DNA of 64,000 nucleotides from Firmicutes bacterium UBA4845 (GCA_002399975.1 DHER01000101.1:10748-74747), one strand, 5' to 3'. Counted from the first letter of the stretch, positions 42,598 through 52,882 are shown. Made by a program: numbers and translations. The notes: a model not told the origin generated them from the letters alone.

Positions 42598-43851
42598 TTA
42601 TTTTCGCAATATTATTTTTTTTGACAACACTATCTCGATTATATATAAATAAATTAAATTTAATACAACTCCTGACACAGTTAAAAAATTAGAAAAAAAC
42701 ATCATTAATACAACAGATAGCATATAAGCACAAATTGAAATCTTCTTTCCTTTATATCTGGCATTTAAATAAAAATAATATACTAAACTGAAAAAAAATG
42801 CTATATAAATAGTTGAAATTAAAAATCCCGAATTATAAACACATTCAGAAAACAATCCTCCTACATTTGTAACTTTATTATACGCTATAGAAACAAAATT
42901 TTTGTTGACTGGATTGATGTAATCTTTAGAACCTATAAGAGCTTTAACAATATTAATTAGTACAGTAAATAATATAATTATGCCTTCTCTGGAAAAATTA
43001 TTAAAATAATAATTCGAAGCAACTAACGGTCCTAATAAATATGAAAAGAAATGCCTAATTGAAAATTCCATTGAAATTAAAAATTCATCTTTGCTGAAGT
43101 ATCCATTGATAATTATAGGTTTTATGGCATATATCCCAATAAATATAAATATAGCTATGCCTGCCATCAACAGCCCATATTTTAGTGTTTTCTTAATATT
43201 AATATTTCTCATCATAGCATAAAATATTATCATGTGAGCAAATGCAATAATGATTCCATATTTACCTCCGAACATTAACAAATTTAAAAATACTAATAAA
43301 ATCATTATAAGATAATAAACTTTTCTCTTATTATTTACATAAATTAATAATATATATGGAAGCAGTATGACTGATAAACCTCCAATATGTGCAAATATTC
43401 CTGAAGATTTTCCTTTAATATTATTTATACCATAAGCTTGTATACACTGCAAAAGAGAAATATATTTTGCAATAAAACCTATGATAAATAAACATAGTAT
43501 AAATTTTCGTTTATTCACCACTATCATTTTTTCATAATTTCCATAGTTATTTTGCAATTGTTTTGTAAATCTATTGTCATTAATTAACGGATAGAAAATT
43601 AAACTTACAATAAAAATGATAATTAAAAAATATAAAATATAAAATATTGAATTATCATTAACCTTATCAAATTGTAATAAATCCGCACCAATAAAATTGT
43701 TAAAAGGAATAAGTATACAATAAATCAAAGCAATTATTGTAAACGGATTAATGAAGGTCTTATATAATTTATATTCAAATAATATTAAAACAATAATAAT
43801 AAAAGCGAAGATAAATTCCAAAATTTCACATCCTGACTTTAATAATTTCAA
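42598..43851 (-). CDS. Wzy-like oligosaccharide repeat unit polymerase
   Basis: A 417-aa very hydrophobic protein with about 10-12 helices and one larger outer loop near residues 230-300. Such low-similarity, multi-helix proteins inside glycan loci usually polymerise repeat units. The start is uncertain: TTG at 43851 lacks a good site, and TTG at 43821 with AGGA 9 bp upstream is an alternative. It lies between glycosyltransferase genes in the locus. Assignment rests on topology and context. Confidence 0.72.
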   Translation of the reverse strand: MKLLKSGCEILEFIFAFIIIVLILFEYKLYKTFINPFTIIALIYCILIPFNNFIGADLLQFDKVNDNSIFYILYFLIIIFIVSLIFYPLINDNRFTKQLQNNYGNYEKMIVVNKRKFILCLFIIGFIAKYISLLQCIQAYGINNIKGKSSGIFAHIGGLSVILLPYILLIYVNNKRKVYYLIMILLVFLNLLMFGGKYGIIIAFAHMIIFYAMMRNINIKKTLKYGLLMAGIAIFIFIGIYAIKPIIINGYFSKDEFLISMEFSIRHFFSYLLGPLVASNYYFNNFSREGIIILFTVLINIVKALIGSKDYINPVNKNFVSIAYNKVTNVGGLFSECVYNSGFLISTIYIAFFFSLVYYFYLNARYKGKKISICAYMLSVVLMMFFSNFLTVSGVVLNLIYLYIIEIVLSKKIILRK

Positions 43852-43873
43852 TAACTTTCAAACAAAAGAGCCT

Positions 43874-44962
43874 TTATAATACCTTATACTGCATATATAT
43901 ATCTTCCATAATATCAACATTCTTTTCCCAGTCATATAATTCAAGAACCCTTCGTCTTCCACCTTCACCCATTTTTTCTCTTAGTTCACTGTCTCGCATT
44001 AATTTATACATAGCTTCAGCCATAGAGGTCTCATCTTTTTTAGGTACAATAATACCTGTTTTACCATTAACCACAACTTCTTTAAAGCCGCTGACATTTG
44101 TAGCTATAACAGGCACCTCACAAGCCATTGCCTCCACAGCCGCTACCCCAAAGCTTTCACTTTCACTTTCGCTCCCTAAACAAAATACATCCATTGCATT
44201 AATAGCTTCTGGCACATTGACATTTGGAATATATCCATTAAATATTACCCTGTCAGAAATATCAAGTTCTTTTGTCAGCTCCTTTAGCTCTCCTTCAAGA
44301 TTTCCTTTGCCATATATCTCAAGTTTTGGTTCAACAGACAAATTTTCAGCTTCTATTCTGTCAAGCAGAATTTTAAATGCCTTAATTATGTATTCTATAC
44401 CATATTTTTTAGAAAGGGTTTTAACGACACCAAATGTAAAATCCCTTTTTTTAATTTTTATTGGTCTAAATAACTTGGTATCTACACCAAAAGGGGTGAT
44501 CGTAATATCCATTTTTTTCCCCATTATATTTTCAACCTGAGCAGCCATTGAATAACTTGTAGAAGCTATTTTCCCTGCAAAATTAATATTTTTTTTCAAT
44601 ATATTCATTTTAATTTTGCTCTGATATGGAAAATCATAAACGTCACTTCCCCATACTGACAAAATCAGCGGTTTTAACTTGGAATATCTTGCGAGAATCC
44701 CATACCCACTTGCATAATGTGCGTTTACTATATCCGGTTTTATCGTTTTATATAACTTATTCAATTCCATAGCATTAAAATAATAACCTTTAGTCCCAGA
44801 ACTTTTAAGCTGATGTAATATTACTCTTTTATCAATATTTTTTTCAACAGGACAATCATCCTTTTTATATGCCAAATGAACTTCATGTCCTCTATCAGAC
44901 AAGGCATTTACCCATTTAACTGTGTGAATACTTTTTGCATTTGACAGAAACAATACCTTCAT
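43874..44962 (-). CDS. Glycosyltransferase family 4
   Basis: A 362-aa GT-B retaining transferase. The N-terminal LFLSNAKSIHTVKWVNAL and the donor-binding C-terminal half are clear, including EIYGKGNLEGELKEL, GYIPNVNVPEAINAMDVFCLGSESES shortened here to its Glu-rich ESESFGVAAVEAMACEVPVI core, and GIIVP. The EX7E pair that contacts the nucleotide lies in this core. Its sugar is unknown; donors made in this locus include dTDP-rhamnose and UDP-diacetamido sugars. Confidence 0.9.
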   Translation of the reverse strand: MKVLFLSNAKSIHTVKWVNALSDRGHEVHLAYKKDDCPVEKNIDKRVILHQLKSSGTKGYYFNAMELNKLYKTIKPDIVNAHYASGYGILARYSKLKPLILSVWGSDVYDFPYQSKIKMNILKKNINFAGKIASTSYSMAAQVENIMGKKMDITITPFGVDTKLFRPIKIKKRDFTFGVVKTLSKKYGIEYIIKAFKILLDRIEAENLSVEPKLEIYGKGNLEGELKELTKELDISDRVIFNGYIPNVNVPEAINAMDVFCLGSESESESFGVAAVEAMACEVPVIATNVSGFKEVVVNGKTGIIVPKKDETSMAEAMYKLMRDSELREKMGEGGRRRVLELYDWEKNVDIMEDIYMQYKVL

Positions 44963-44982
44963 GAAAAAACTCCTAACCTATC

Positions 44983-45996
44983 TTAATTTTTATATGCTTC
45001 TAAAATTATATTTAATGCTTTTTTCCCTTCTTCTCCACTTATATAAGGCTCTCTGTTATTTCTAATTGCTCCAACAAAATCCCTATACAACGGGGTATGC
45101 CCTTTTCCATACACACTATCAACCTCGGTACTGTCATCTTCTTTATCATAATTCCTTTCATCAGCAAACTGCCACGTCTTAATTTTATTCACTGCAAGCC
45201 CACCTATAACAACAGTTCCATTTTCTCCGAAAATGCTTAAAGTTTCCTCAAGGTTTTTTGGATAAACACAGGCACTTCCTTCAACAATACCTATTGAGCC
45301 ATTTTTAAAACGAATAAGTATTGCTCCGAAATCTTCCATCTCAATGTTTCTTAAAAAAGTTCCTCTTTCACAGTGTACATTCTCAACTTCGCTTCCCATC
45401 ATCCACTGAAGTAAATCAATGTTGTGAATACACTGGTTCATGAGAGTACCACCATCTAAATCCTTAGTCCCTCTCCAGGGTGCCTGGTCATAATAATTCT
45501 GATCTCTTGTCCATAAAATTCTCGCTGTACCGTTTATTATTTTACCAAAACGACCTTCTTCAACAGCTCTTCTAAGTTTCTGTATTGGAGGGTTAAAACG
45601 GTTCTGATGGCATACTCCAACTTTCAGGTTTTTTTCTTTCCCCAGTTCTATAATCTTATCGGCATCTTCCAAAGACAAAGCCATAGGTTTTTCTATTAGA
45701 ACATGTTTACCATGGTTTAAACAGTCTATCGCATTATTTGCATGATACCCACTTTCAGTACATATGGAAACAACATCTATCTTTTCATTTTTAAGCATTT
45801 GAATATAGTCAGTATACACTTTAACACTTGTACCTTCAATACTGTTTTCATACTGCTTTTTTCTTTCAATAGCTTTATTTTCCACTATATCACACAGAGC
45901 AACCAGTTTACAGTCATCTGAGTTGTTTATCAAGGCTTCAATATGATTTTTTGAGATTCTGCCACAGCCTATTATAGCAAAATTTATTTTTGACAT
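44983..45996 (-). CDS. Gfo/Idh/MocA oxidoreductase (WbpB-like UDP-GlcNAcA 3-dehydrogenase)
   Basis: A 337-aa NAD(P)-dependent oxidoreductase. Rossmann loop AIIGCGRISKNH is at residues 7-18, the conserved EKPM motif (VLIEKPMALS) near 95, and GGTLMNQCIHNIDLLQWMMG supplies the active-site His. Its neighbours are WbpI, WbpA, WbpD and WbpE types, so it most likely oxidises carbon 3 of UDP-GlcNAcA before transamination. The family alone would not fix this; the assignment comes from context. Confidence 0.85.
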   Translation of the reverse strand: MSKINFAIIGCGRISKNHIEALINNSDDCKLVALCDIVENKAIERKKQYENSIEGTSVKVYTDYIQMLKNEKIDVVSICTESGYHANNAIDCLNHGKHVLIEKPMALSLEDADKIIELGKEKNLKVGVCHQNRFNPPIQKLRRAVEEGRFGKIINGTARILWTRDQNYYDQAPWRGTKDLDGGTLMNQCIHNIDLLQWMMGSEVENVHCERGTFLRNIEMEDFGAILIRFKNGSIGIVEGSACVYPKNLEETLSIFGENGTVVIGGLAVNKIKTWQFADERNYDKEDDSTEVDSVYGKGHTPLYRDFVGAIRNNREPYISGEEGKKALNIILEAYKN

Positions 45997-46020
45997 TTTA
46001 TCACCTCTACTTGTATTGCA

Positions 46021-47082
46021 TTATATATTTTTATTTAGTATAGAAATTATTTTCTCAGAAGCATTACCTTCACCGTATATACTGCCTACATACGGCACCA
46101 TTTTAGAATTCATAACATTATTATAAATCATATCCGCTTCAGATAAAACATTAAGCCTTAAGTCCGTAAGTTCTCTCCATCCGGTATCAGGCATAACAAC
46201 AACTGCCTGCTTTCCTGCAAAGTATGCTTCCTTCTGATATCCACCACTATCCGTTACAGCTTTATAACACATCTCTGTAGTTCCCATAAGTTTCAAGTAA
46301 TCAATAGGATCTATAACTTTAACATTAGACAAATATTCATTAAGTTTGAATTCATCAATCCTCTTTCTTGTCCTTGGATGAATTGGAAAAACAACCTGAA
46401 CCTCTTTTGCTATTTTATTTACATCTTTTAATATTTTACTTAAACACTGAGCATCGTCAACATTAAAATCTCTATGAAGAGTCATTATTACAAATTGATT
46501 CTCTCTTAACTTTAGTTCATCCATAAGAGAATAATCAAAATGCGGTTTCGTTTTCAAAAAAATATCATACATAACATCTCCTGTAAAGAAGACATTATTA
46601 TCAATACCTTCTTTTTTTAAATTATCTACAGCTAACAAACTTGGAGCAAATAAAAACGAAGATATTCTGTCAGTAAGTACTCGGTTTGTTTCCTCCGGCA
46701 TATCTTTTGGCTCCTGCCTTAACCCGGCTTCTACATGTGCTATCTTAATTTTCAATTTTGATGCCGCTAAAGCTCCTGCCAGTGTTGAGTTGGTATCACC
46801 ATACAGTAAAACAATATCTGGATTTTCATTTATCATAATCCTCTCAAGTTCAATCAGCATTTTACCGGTCATTTCTCCGTGCCTGGATGAAACTATGCCC
46901 AAATTATAGTTCGGTTTTTTCATATTTAATACATCGAAAAAAATCCCAGACATGTTTTCGTCATAGTGCTGCCCAGTATGAACAACTATTTCTTCAATGT
47001 CATTATGTTTGTTAATTACATGCTGTATAACAGCTTCTTTTACAAATTGTGGCCTTGCACCTATTATTGACAATATCTTCAA
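46021..47082 (-). CDS. UDP-N-acetylglucosamine 2-epimerase family (WbpI-like)
   Basis: A 353-aa non-hydrolysing UDP-sugar 2-epimerase. It begins SIIGARPQFVKEAV, the WbpI-type variant of the GTRPE loop of WecB. HTGQHYDENMSGIFF, LLYGDTNSTLAGALA, HVEAGLR and PEETNRVLTD are family segments, and TDSGGYQKEAYF near residue 275 binds the UDP. In this set it should convert UDP-GlcNAc3NAcA to UDP-ManNAc3NAcA. Confidence 0.9.
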   Translation of the reverse strand: MKILSIIGARPQFVKEAVIQHVINKHNDIEEIVVHTGQHYDENMSGIFFDVLNMKKPNYNLGIVSSRHGEMTGKMLIELERIMINENPDIVLLYGDTNSTLAGALAASKLKIKIAHVEAGLRQEPKDMPEETNRVLTDRISSFLFAPSLLAVDNLKKEGIDNNVFFTGDVMYDIFLKTKPHFDYSLMDELKLRENQFVIMTLHRDFNVDDAQCLSKILKDVNKIAKEVQVVFPIHPRTRKRIDEFKLNEYLSNVKVIDPIDYLKLMGTTEMCYKAVTDSGGYQKEAYFAGKQAVVVMPDTGWRELTDLRLNVLSEADMIYNNVMNSKMVPYVGSIYGEGNASEKIISILNKNI

Positions 47083-47095
47083 AGAATTCTCTCCC

Positions 47096-48409
47096 TTATA
47101 ACAATTCTATATTTATTCTATCTTTAACATCCTTCATTGCATTCTTGGTATCAAATACATATATTGAGTGTTTTTGTACAAGATTATAATCCATTTTTGT
47201 ATGCATAGCAGTAACTACAACCAAATCATATTGTTTCAACATTTGCTCATTTATTTCTTTCAAACCCTGCTTTACATTACCCTTGTACTTATATTCAAAT
47301 ATATATGGATCATAATAATCAACAACAGAGCCTTCATTTTCAAAATTCTCTATTACTTTTAAGGCCGGACTCTCCCTGTAATCATCTATATCCTGTTTGT
47401 ATGCAACACCAAGTATCAATATCTTTGAACCGTTCAATGCTTTTTTATATCTGTTCAATATTCTGGATGAACGCTCAACAACGTACTGAGGCATATAATT
47501 GTTTATTTCTCCGGAAGTTTCAATCAACTTTGTATGGTAGTCATATTCCCTTGCCTTCCATGTCAAATAATAAGGATCAAGAGGAATACAATGTCCTCCG
47601 AGACCGGGACCGGGATAAAATGCCTGAAACCCATATGGCTTAGTCTTGGCTGCATCTATTACTTCCCACACATTTATTCCCATCTTATCACATATTATAG
47701 CCATTTCATTAGCGAGTCCAATATTGATATTGCGGTAGGTGTTCTCAAGTATTTTTTCCATTTCTGCAACCTTTGGAGATGAAACCTCATATACATCTCC
47801 CTGCAATACATGTCTGTACATGGCTGCAGCAACTTCTGTTGCATCTTTACCAACACCACCTATAACCTTCGGAGTATTTTTTGTTTTATATATCAGATTG
47901 CCCGGGTCAACACGTTCTGGTGAAAACGCAAGATAAAAATCCTCACCACATTTTAATCCAGACCCTTCTTCCAGTATAGGCATTATAAGTTCTTCTGTTG
48001 TTCCCGGATAAGTTGTACTCTCTAAAACTACAATAGTTCCCTTTTTCAAGTATTTAGAAATTTCGACAGATGAATTCTTTACATAACTGATATCAGGCTG
48101 CTGGTATGCGTCTAATGGTGTAGGGACACATATGGCTATAAAATCTACATCTTGTATAAAAGAAAAATCAGATGTTGCAGACAATATTTTTTCCTTAACC
48201 AGTCTTTCAAGATCATCGTCTACCACATCTCCGATGTAGTTATGCCCTTCGTTCACCATATTAACTTTTTGTTCTTGAACATCAAAACCTATGGTTTTAT
48301 ATCCCACCTTTGCTTTTTCAACTGCAAGAGGCAGACCAACATAACCCAGTCCCACAACTCCGACAACTATTTCTTTATTTTCAATTTTTTTAAGTAATTC
48401 CTGCTTCAT
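47096..48409 (-). CDS. wbpA: UDP-N-acetylglucosamine 6-dehydrogenase (WbpA-like)
   Basis: A 437-aa NAD-dependent UDP-sugar dehydrogenase making UDP-GlcNAcA by two oxidations at carbon 6. NAD site VGLGYVGLPLA is near residue 19. The catalytic Cys is in GPGLGGHCIPLDPYY near 265, with the Lys and Asp of the active site around KPYGFQAFYPG and ENTYRN. LESTTYPGTTEE and FSPERVDPGN are the WbpA/WecC type segments. First step of the diacetamido-uronic acid pathway encoded by five adjacent genes. Confidence 0.93.
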   Translation of the reverse strand: MKQELLKKIENKEIVVGVVGLGYVGLPLAVEKAKVGYKTIGFDVQEQKVNMVNEGHNYIGDVVDDDLERLVKEKILSATSDFSFIQDVDFIAICVPTPLDAYQQPDISYVKNSSVEISKYLKKGTIVVLESTTYPGTTEELIMPILEEGSGLKCGEDFYLAFSPERVDPGNLIYKTKNTPKVIGGVGKDATEVAAAMYRHVLQGDVYEVSSPKVAEMEKILENTYRNINIGLANEMAIICDKMGINVWEVIDAAKTKPYGFQAFYPGPGLGGHCIPLDPYYLTWKAREYDYHTKLIETSGEINNYMPQYVVERSSRILNRYKKALNGSKILILGVAYKQDIDDYRESPALKVIENFENEGSVVDYYDPYIFEYKYKGNVKQGLKEINEQMLKQYDLVVVTAMHTKMDYNLVQKHSIYVFDTKNAMKDVKDRINIELL

Positions 48410-48426
48410 ATTGACCCTCTTAATTA

Positions 48427-49002
48427 TTAGATTTCTATAATAATATCATCCTTTTTTTCATAGGTTTTATTGCAACAACTGCAAACAGCCTTATTATTGT
48501 CAAATTGTAACCGGTTACCGCATTGACACACATATCCTACAATTCTGGCAGGATTTCCTACTACAAGCGCATGATCAGGTATATTTTTTGTTACCACACT
48601 GCCTGCACCGATAAAAGCATAACGACCAATATCATGACCGCATACTATGGTGGCATTAGCTCCTATGCTTGCACCTTTTTTTACGACAGTTTTCCTGTAT
48701 TCATTTTTTCTTTCTATAAAGCTTCTTGGGTTTATTACATTTGTGAAAACACAGGAAGGTCCGAGGAATACATCATCTTCACATACAACTCCCGTATATA
48801 CAGATACATTATTTTGAATCTTTACATTATTTCCTAAAACAACATCCGGTGATATAACTACATTTTGACCTATATTGCAGTTTTCACCTATTTTACAATT
48901 TTTCATTAGATGAGAAAAATGCCATATCTTTGTTCCATTTCCTATTTCACAATTATCATCTACATAACTTGATTCATGTACAAAATAATCTTTGTTATCC
49001 AT
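48427..49002 (-). CDS. Hexapeptide N-acetyltransferase (WbpD-like)
   Basis: A 191-aa left-handed beta-helix transferase that acetylates the 3-amino group of the UDP-sugar. The ATG at 49002 gives the standard start before VHESSYVDDNCEIGNG; an upstream TTG is less likely. IWHFSHLM near residue 27 is the WbpD hallmark with the catalytic His. Hexapeptide turns continue to GVVCEDDVFLGPSCVFTNV. The C-terminus adds a CQCG and CSCC pair, a likely zinc ribbon not found in the shortest family members. Confidence 0.9.
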   Translation of the reverse strand: MDNKDYFVHESSYVDDNCEIGNGTKIWHFSHLMKNCKIGENCNIGQNVVISPDVVLGNNVKIQNNVSVYTGVVCEDDVFLGPSCVFTNVINPRSFIERKNEYRKTVVKKGASIGANATIVCGHDIGRYAFIGAGSVVTKNIPDHALVVGNPARIVGYVCQCGNRLQFDNNKAVCSCCNKTYEKKDDIIIEI

Positions 49003-49003
49003 A

Positions 49004-50194
49004 TTATTTACCAAACCTTTTTATAGTATCAATTATATATTTCTGCTCTTCTTCTGTTAACTCAGCAAACATTGGTATGGCAAATGTCCTGTGTGAAAGA
49101 TGTTCTGCGTTTGGCATATCTCCCTCTTTATATCCAAGATTCAGGAACGCTTTCTGTAAATGAAGCGGAACAGGATAATATACACCTGTTGCAATTCCAT
49201 TTTCTTTAAGATAATTAATAATTTCCGCTCTTTTTTCTGATTGTAGAATATACATATGATATACATGCTTTACAAAATCATCTTCATACGGCACTACAAG
49301 GTCAGTTTCTTTCAGTTCTCTGTCATACAGGTATGCATGTTCTCTTCGAAGTTCATTCCATTTATCTAATTCGGGAAGTTTGACTCTGAGTAATGCTGCC
49401 TGTAATTCATCCAGTCTTGAGTTATGTCCAATCAGATAGTTATAATACTTCAAAGGGTTATATACCGTATTATCATCAGATTTATCCTCAACTACTTCCT
49501 CAGTTATGTTATTTAATATGTTGTATGCCTTCTGCCCATTTTCGCCACTTCCGTGAGCCTTAAGAGCTCTACAAATTGTTGCAAGTTCGTCATTATCGGT
49601 TACTATTGCACCACCATCACCAGCACATCCAAGGTTTTTAGTCGGGAAAAATGAAAAACACGTTATGTCTCCCAATGTTCCAGTTTTTTTCCCTTTGTAC
49701 TCAGCCCCTACAGCCTGACAAGCATCTTCTATGACCTTTAAATTATATTTTTTTGCAATAGTATTAATTTCATCCATGTCTGCAGGCTGTCCAAAAATAT
49801 GAACCGGAATTATAGCTTTTGTTTTATCAGTTATCTTTGATTCTATCCCAGCAGTGTCAATATTGAATGTATCAGGCTTTACATCAACAAATACCGGTAC
49901 AGCTCCTACAGCAGTTATTGCTTCTGCTGTTGAGAAAAACGTAAATGGAGATGTTATAACCTCATCCTGCTCACCGATTCTAAGAGCCTTTAAAGCTATA
50001 ATCAGAGCATCTGTTCCATTTCCGACTGTTATTGCATGTTTTACTCCGATATATGATGCAAATTCCTTTTCAAATTCTTTGACGTTTTGTCCCATTATAT
50101 ACTGGACTGAGTGGAGAACTTCGAAAATTTTATTGTCTGCTTTTTCCTTAATTGTTTCATATTGTTTTTTTAAGTTTATCAACGGTATCTGCAT
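49004..50194 (-). CDS. DegT/DnrJ/EryC1/StrS aminotransferase (WbpE-like)
   Basis: A 396-aa PLP enzyme transferring an amino group to the 3-keto sugar. PLP-site segments are GNGTDALIIALKAL near residue 58, EDACQAVGAEYKG, and SFFPTKNLGCAGDGG, where the Lys forms the internal aldimine. It is longer than WbpE (about 360 aa) by an insert near residues 215-240 (VEDKSDDNTVYN). The stop overlaps the following acetyltransferase region, so the two are coupled. Confidence 0.9.
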   Translation of the reverse strand: MQIPLINLKKQYETIKEKADNKIFEVLHSVQYIMGQNVKEFEKEFASYIGVKHAITVGNGTDALIIALKALRIGEQDEVITSPFTFFSTAEAITAVGAVPVFVDVKPDTFNIDTAGIESKITDKTKAIIPVHIFGQPADMDEINTIAKKYNLKVIEDACQAVGAEYKGKKTGTLGDITCFSFFPTKNLGCAGDGGAIVTDNDELATICRALKAHGSGENGQKAYNILNNITEEVVEDKSDDNTVYNPLKYYNYLIGHNSRLDELQAALLRVKLPELDKWNELRREHAYLYDRELKETDLVVPYEDDFVKHVYHMYILQSEKRAEIINYLKENGIATGVYYPVPLHLQKAFLNLGYKEGDMPNAEHLSHRTFAIPMFAELTEEEQKYIIDTIKRFGK

Positions 50195-50217
50195 AATTCT
50201 TTCTCCTTCCTACTGCT

Positions 50218-51459
50218 TTAATCTTCCAATATTACTTTTTCTAATTTATCTGTCAGTACTTTAAAATCAAAATTCCGGGCTGCTTTCAAAGCATTTTGAC
50301 AATATATATCGTATTCTTCTTTAGGCATATTGTAAAATTTTAGTATTCCTTCTGCTAGGGCTTCAGCTGAACCACCCTTTACTGTTAATCCGCAGTTATA
50401 TTTTTCAAGCATATCATAACCACATTCTACATTTGAAACTATAGGATGTCCTGAAGCAAAATAATCAAACATCTTATTTGGACTTAACCCATATTTAAAC
50501 AAATCAGGTAAATGTTCTAAACAAAATAAATTCAGATCTCCTCTCGACAAAATGTCAGGAATATATTTTTTTTGAACCTTTCCTTTAAATTTAACATTCT
50601 CTATTTGATTACTTTGAACAAACTTTTGAAGGTTTTCTTTTTCTGGTCCATCACCAAATATAAGGAAAATTATATTTATATATCCTCTTTCCTTCAATAT
50701 TGATGCAACATTAATTATACGGTCAATAGAATTTGCTTTACCTATTGACCCTGTAAATAAAATTTTATATTTACCATTACTATTCAAATCATCATCATTG
50801 TAAATAAACTCTGTCTTATTGGAAAAATAGTCATCTAAATCTATCCCATTATTAATATATCTAATTTTTGAAGCATCAATGCCTATATTTTCAGCATAGT
50901 CCTTTCCTCCTGGAAAAGTAAATATCAGCTTATCTGCTTTTTTGTAAATATATTTTTCGAGTTTATAAAGTATTCTTGCAGGAATACCATTTCGGCTTAG
51001 CTTTCCCATCACCACAAGAGTCTCCGGCCATAAATCTCTAGTTTCAGCAATAAACTTAGAATTAAATTTTTTAGATATTTTATATCCGGCAAGCCAAGCA
51101 AGAGGATGAACACTCGAAGCAATAATAGTATCTGGTCTTCCATTTAGCTCAGCGTATTTTTTTGAAGTTGAAAACAAGTTTCTATAAAAATCTATCATGT
51201 TTTTAATACGCTTCTTGCCATTTGCAACATAGTTAGAAGTTTTAACAAATACAAATTTTATTTCGTCAACTGAACTAATCATGTATTTGTTTTGACCAAT
51301 ATCTATAACTTCAGATGAATTATGTATAGTTGAAGCACAAAAAATTGTGACTCTATATCCTTTTTTAATTAAGTTATTAGCAAAACAATAATGCCTCCCA
51401 CTTTTATCCAAATACATATCGGTTGCATAATGGTTCATAATCCATATATTTTTTTTCAT
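50218..51459 (-). CDS. Glycosyltransferase family 4 (WbuB-like)
   Basis: A 413-aa GT-B transferase. The ATG at 51459 is favoured because GGAG is 8 bp upstream; another ATG five codons earlier lacks a site. The N-terminal MNHYATDMYLDKSGRHYCFA region and FTGSIGKANSIDRIINVASI donor domain resemble WbuB-type L-FucNAc or related 6-deoxy-sugar transferases. LSPNKMFDYFASGHPIVSNV carries the usual C-terminal signature. It lies beside the bacillosamine-type genes, so it may add the second sugar. Confidence 0.87.
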   Translation of the reverse strand: MKKNIWIMNHYATDMYLDKSGRHYCFANNLIKKGYRVTIFCASTIHNSSEVIDIGQNKYMISSVDEIKFVFVKTSNYVANGKKRIKNMIDFYRNLFSTSKKYAELNGRPDTIIASSVHPLAWLAGYKISKKFNSKFIAETRDLWPETLVVMGKLSRNGIPARILYKLEKYIYKKADKLIFTFPGGKDYAENIGIDASKIRYINNGIDLDDYFSNKTEFIYNDDDLNSNGKYKILFTGSIGKANSIDRIINVASILKERGYINIIFLIFGDGPEKENLQKFVQSNQIENVKFKGKVQKKYIPDILSRGDLNLFCLEHLPDLFKYGLSPNKMFDYFASGHPIVSNVECGYDMLEKYNCGLTVKGGSAEALAEGILKFYNMPKEEYDIYCQNALKAARNFDFKVLTDKLEKVILED

Positions 51460-51503
51460 TATTTTAAACTCCATTCATTGCCTATTAACAATCCTTAAAT
51501 TAA

Positions 51504-52163
51504 CTATTGTGCAGTTTTTCTAATAATTCTGGCAGGATTCCCATATGCAACAGAATTTTCGGGGATATCCTTCGTAACCACCCCTCCTGCTCCAATAATA
51601 CAATTTTTCCCTACCTTTTTTCCTAAAGATATTATTACTCCATCATCAATTAGTGAATTTTCACCAACAAAAATTCCTCCAGACATTATTACTCCTGATG
51701 CAATGTAAACATGGTTCTCTATTATATTATCATGATTAACTTGGGATCCTGTGTTAACTACAACATTATTTCCAATAACAGGATTTGGTGTTATTAAGCA
51801 ACCAGATTCTATTAGAACCCCCAGACCTATCTTGGCATTCGGAGATACCACTGCATTAGGATGAATAACATTTACAGCTTCGAATTTATTTGCAACTAAA
51901 TATTCATATACATTTTTTCTATATTTCATATTTCCAAAACCAATAAAAAATTTATTTGTTCCAAATTCTTTTCTAACATTTTCTAAATTTTTTTCATCAT
52001 AATAATCACTATAGATAGGTATGTTATTAAATAATTTGTTCTTCTTTAACGGATCTGAATCTAAAATAGCAACAACATTATATTTATTTTGTTCCTTAAT
52101 ATTATACAATACAACATTTGCATGTTGTCCGCTTCCTATTAATATTATTTTTTCTTTATCCAT
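51504..52163 (-). CDS. PglD/NeuD-type sugar O/N-acyltransferase
   Basis: A 219-aa protein with an N-terminal UDP-sugar-binding Rossmann-like part (IILIGSGQHANVVLYNI) and a C-terminal left-handed beta-helix. The catalytic His is in GSQVNHDNIIENHVYIASG near residue 135. It ends with GAGGVVTKDIPENSVAYGNP as in PglD. With the PglE-type aminotransferase and PglF-type dehydratase in this locus it should make UDP-di-N-acetylbacillosamine. Confidence 0.88.
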   Translation of the reverse strand: MDKEKIILIGSGQHANVVLYNIKEQNKYNVVAILDSDPLKKNKLFNNIPIYSDYYDEKNLENVRKEFGTNKFFIGFGNMKYRKNVYEYLVANKFEAVNVIHPNAVVSPNAKIGLGVLIESGCLITPNPVIGNNVVVNTGSQVNHDNIIENHVYIASGVIMSGGIFVGENSLIDDGVIISLGKKVGKNCIIGAGGVVTKDIPENSVAYGNPARIIRKTAQ

Positions 52164-52201
52164 AACTCAATCCTCAATTAAAATAAGTCCTCATTAACAC
52201 C

Positions 52202-52864
52202 TTAACTCATATTATTTCCCTTAAAGTCTTCCATCGTTTCTTCACTACTTTGATTTATGCCTTCCTTTATTATGATAATACGAAACGTCATAAAAATAAT
52301 TTTTAAGTCAGTAACGAAATTTATATTTTCTACATATTTAATATCATAACAAAACTTTTCGTTCCAATCTATTGAATTCCTCCCATTCACTTGAGCTAAT
52401 CCAGTTAATCCAGGACGTACCATATGCCTTTTTCTTTGTTGAACATTATATAATGGTAAATACTGAACAAGTAATGGTCTTGGCCCTACAATGCTCATAT
52501 CTCCAAACAAAATGTTAAATAGTTCTGGTAACTCATCCAAGCTTGCACTTCTTAAAAATTTACCAAAATCGGTAAGTCGTTCGTTATCAGGTAATAATTT
52601 CCCATATTTATCTCTTTCGTCAGTCATTGTCCTAAATTTATATAATGTAAATATTTTCTCATTTAAACCTGGTCTTTGTTGCTTAAAAATAACCGGACTT
52701 CCAAGCTTAACTCTTATCAAAATCGCCAGGATCAGTAAGACCGGGCTTAAAACTATGAGCGCTGATAGGGATAATATAAAGTCTAAAAGCTTTTTAATAT
52801 ATCTTCTGTATAAACCGGTATTTTTATCAGAATCATTTGTGTTCTGTTTTATATCAGCCTGCAT
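52202..52864 (-). CDS. Initiating sugar-phosphate transferase (PglC/WbaP family)
   Basis: A 220-aa monotopic phosphoglycosyltransferase that moves sugar phosphate to undecaprenyl phosphate. The ATG at 52864 with AAAGGTG upstream is chosen over a GTG three codons earlier. A hydrophobic re-entrant helix (residues 27-50) is followed by FKQQRPGLNEKIFTLYKFRT, the catalytic Asp-Glu pair in SLDELPELFNILFGDMSIVG, and GPRP. The short form without extra membrane helices matches PglC. It starts the glycan, probably with a bacillosamine-type sugar. Confidence 0.92.
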   Translation of the reverse strand: MQADIKQNTNDSDKNTGLYRRYIKKLLDFILSLSALIVLSPVLLILAILIRVKLGSPVIFKQQRPGLNEKIFTLYKFRTMTDERDKYGKLLPDNERLTDFGKFLRSASLDELPELFNILFGDMSIVGPRPLLVQYLPLYNVQQRKRHMVRPGLTGLAQVNGRNSIDWNEKFCYDIKYVENINFVTDLKIIFMTFRIIIIKEGINQSSEETMEDFKGNNMS

Positions 52865-52882
52865 CTGTATCACCTTTTATTT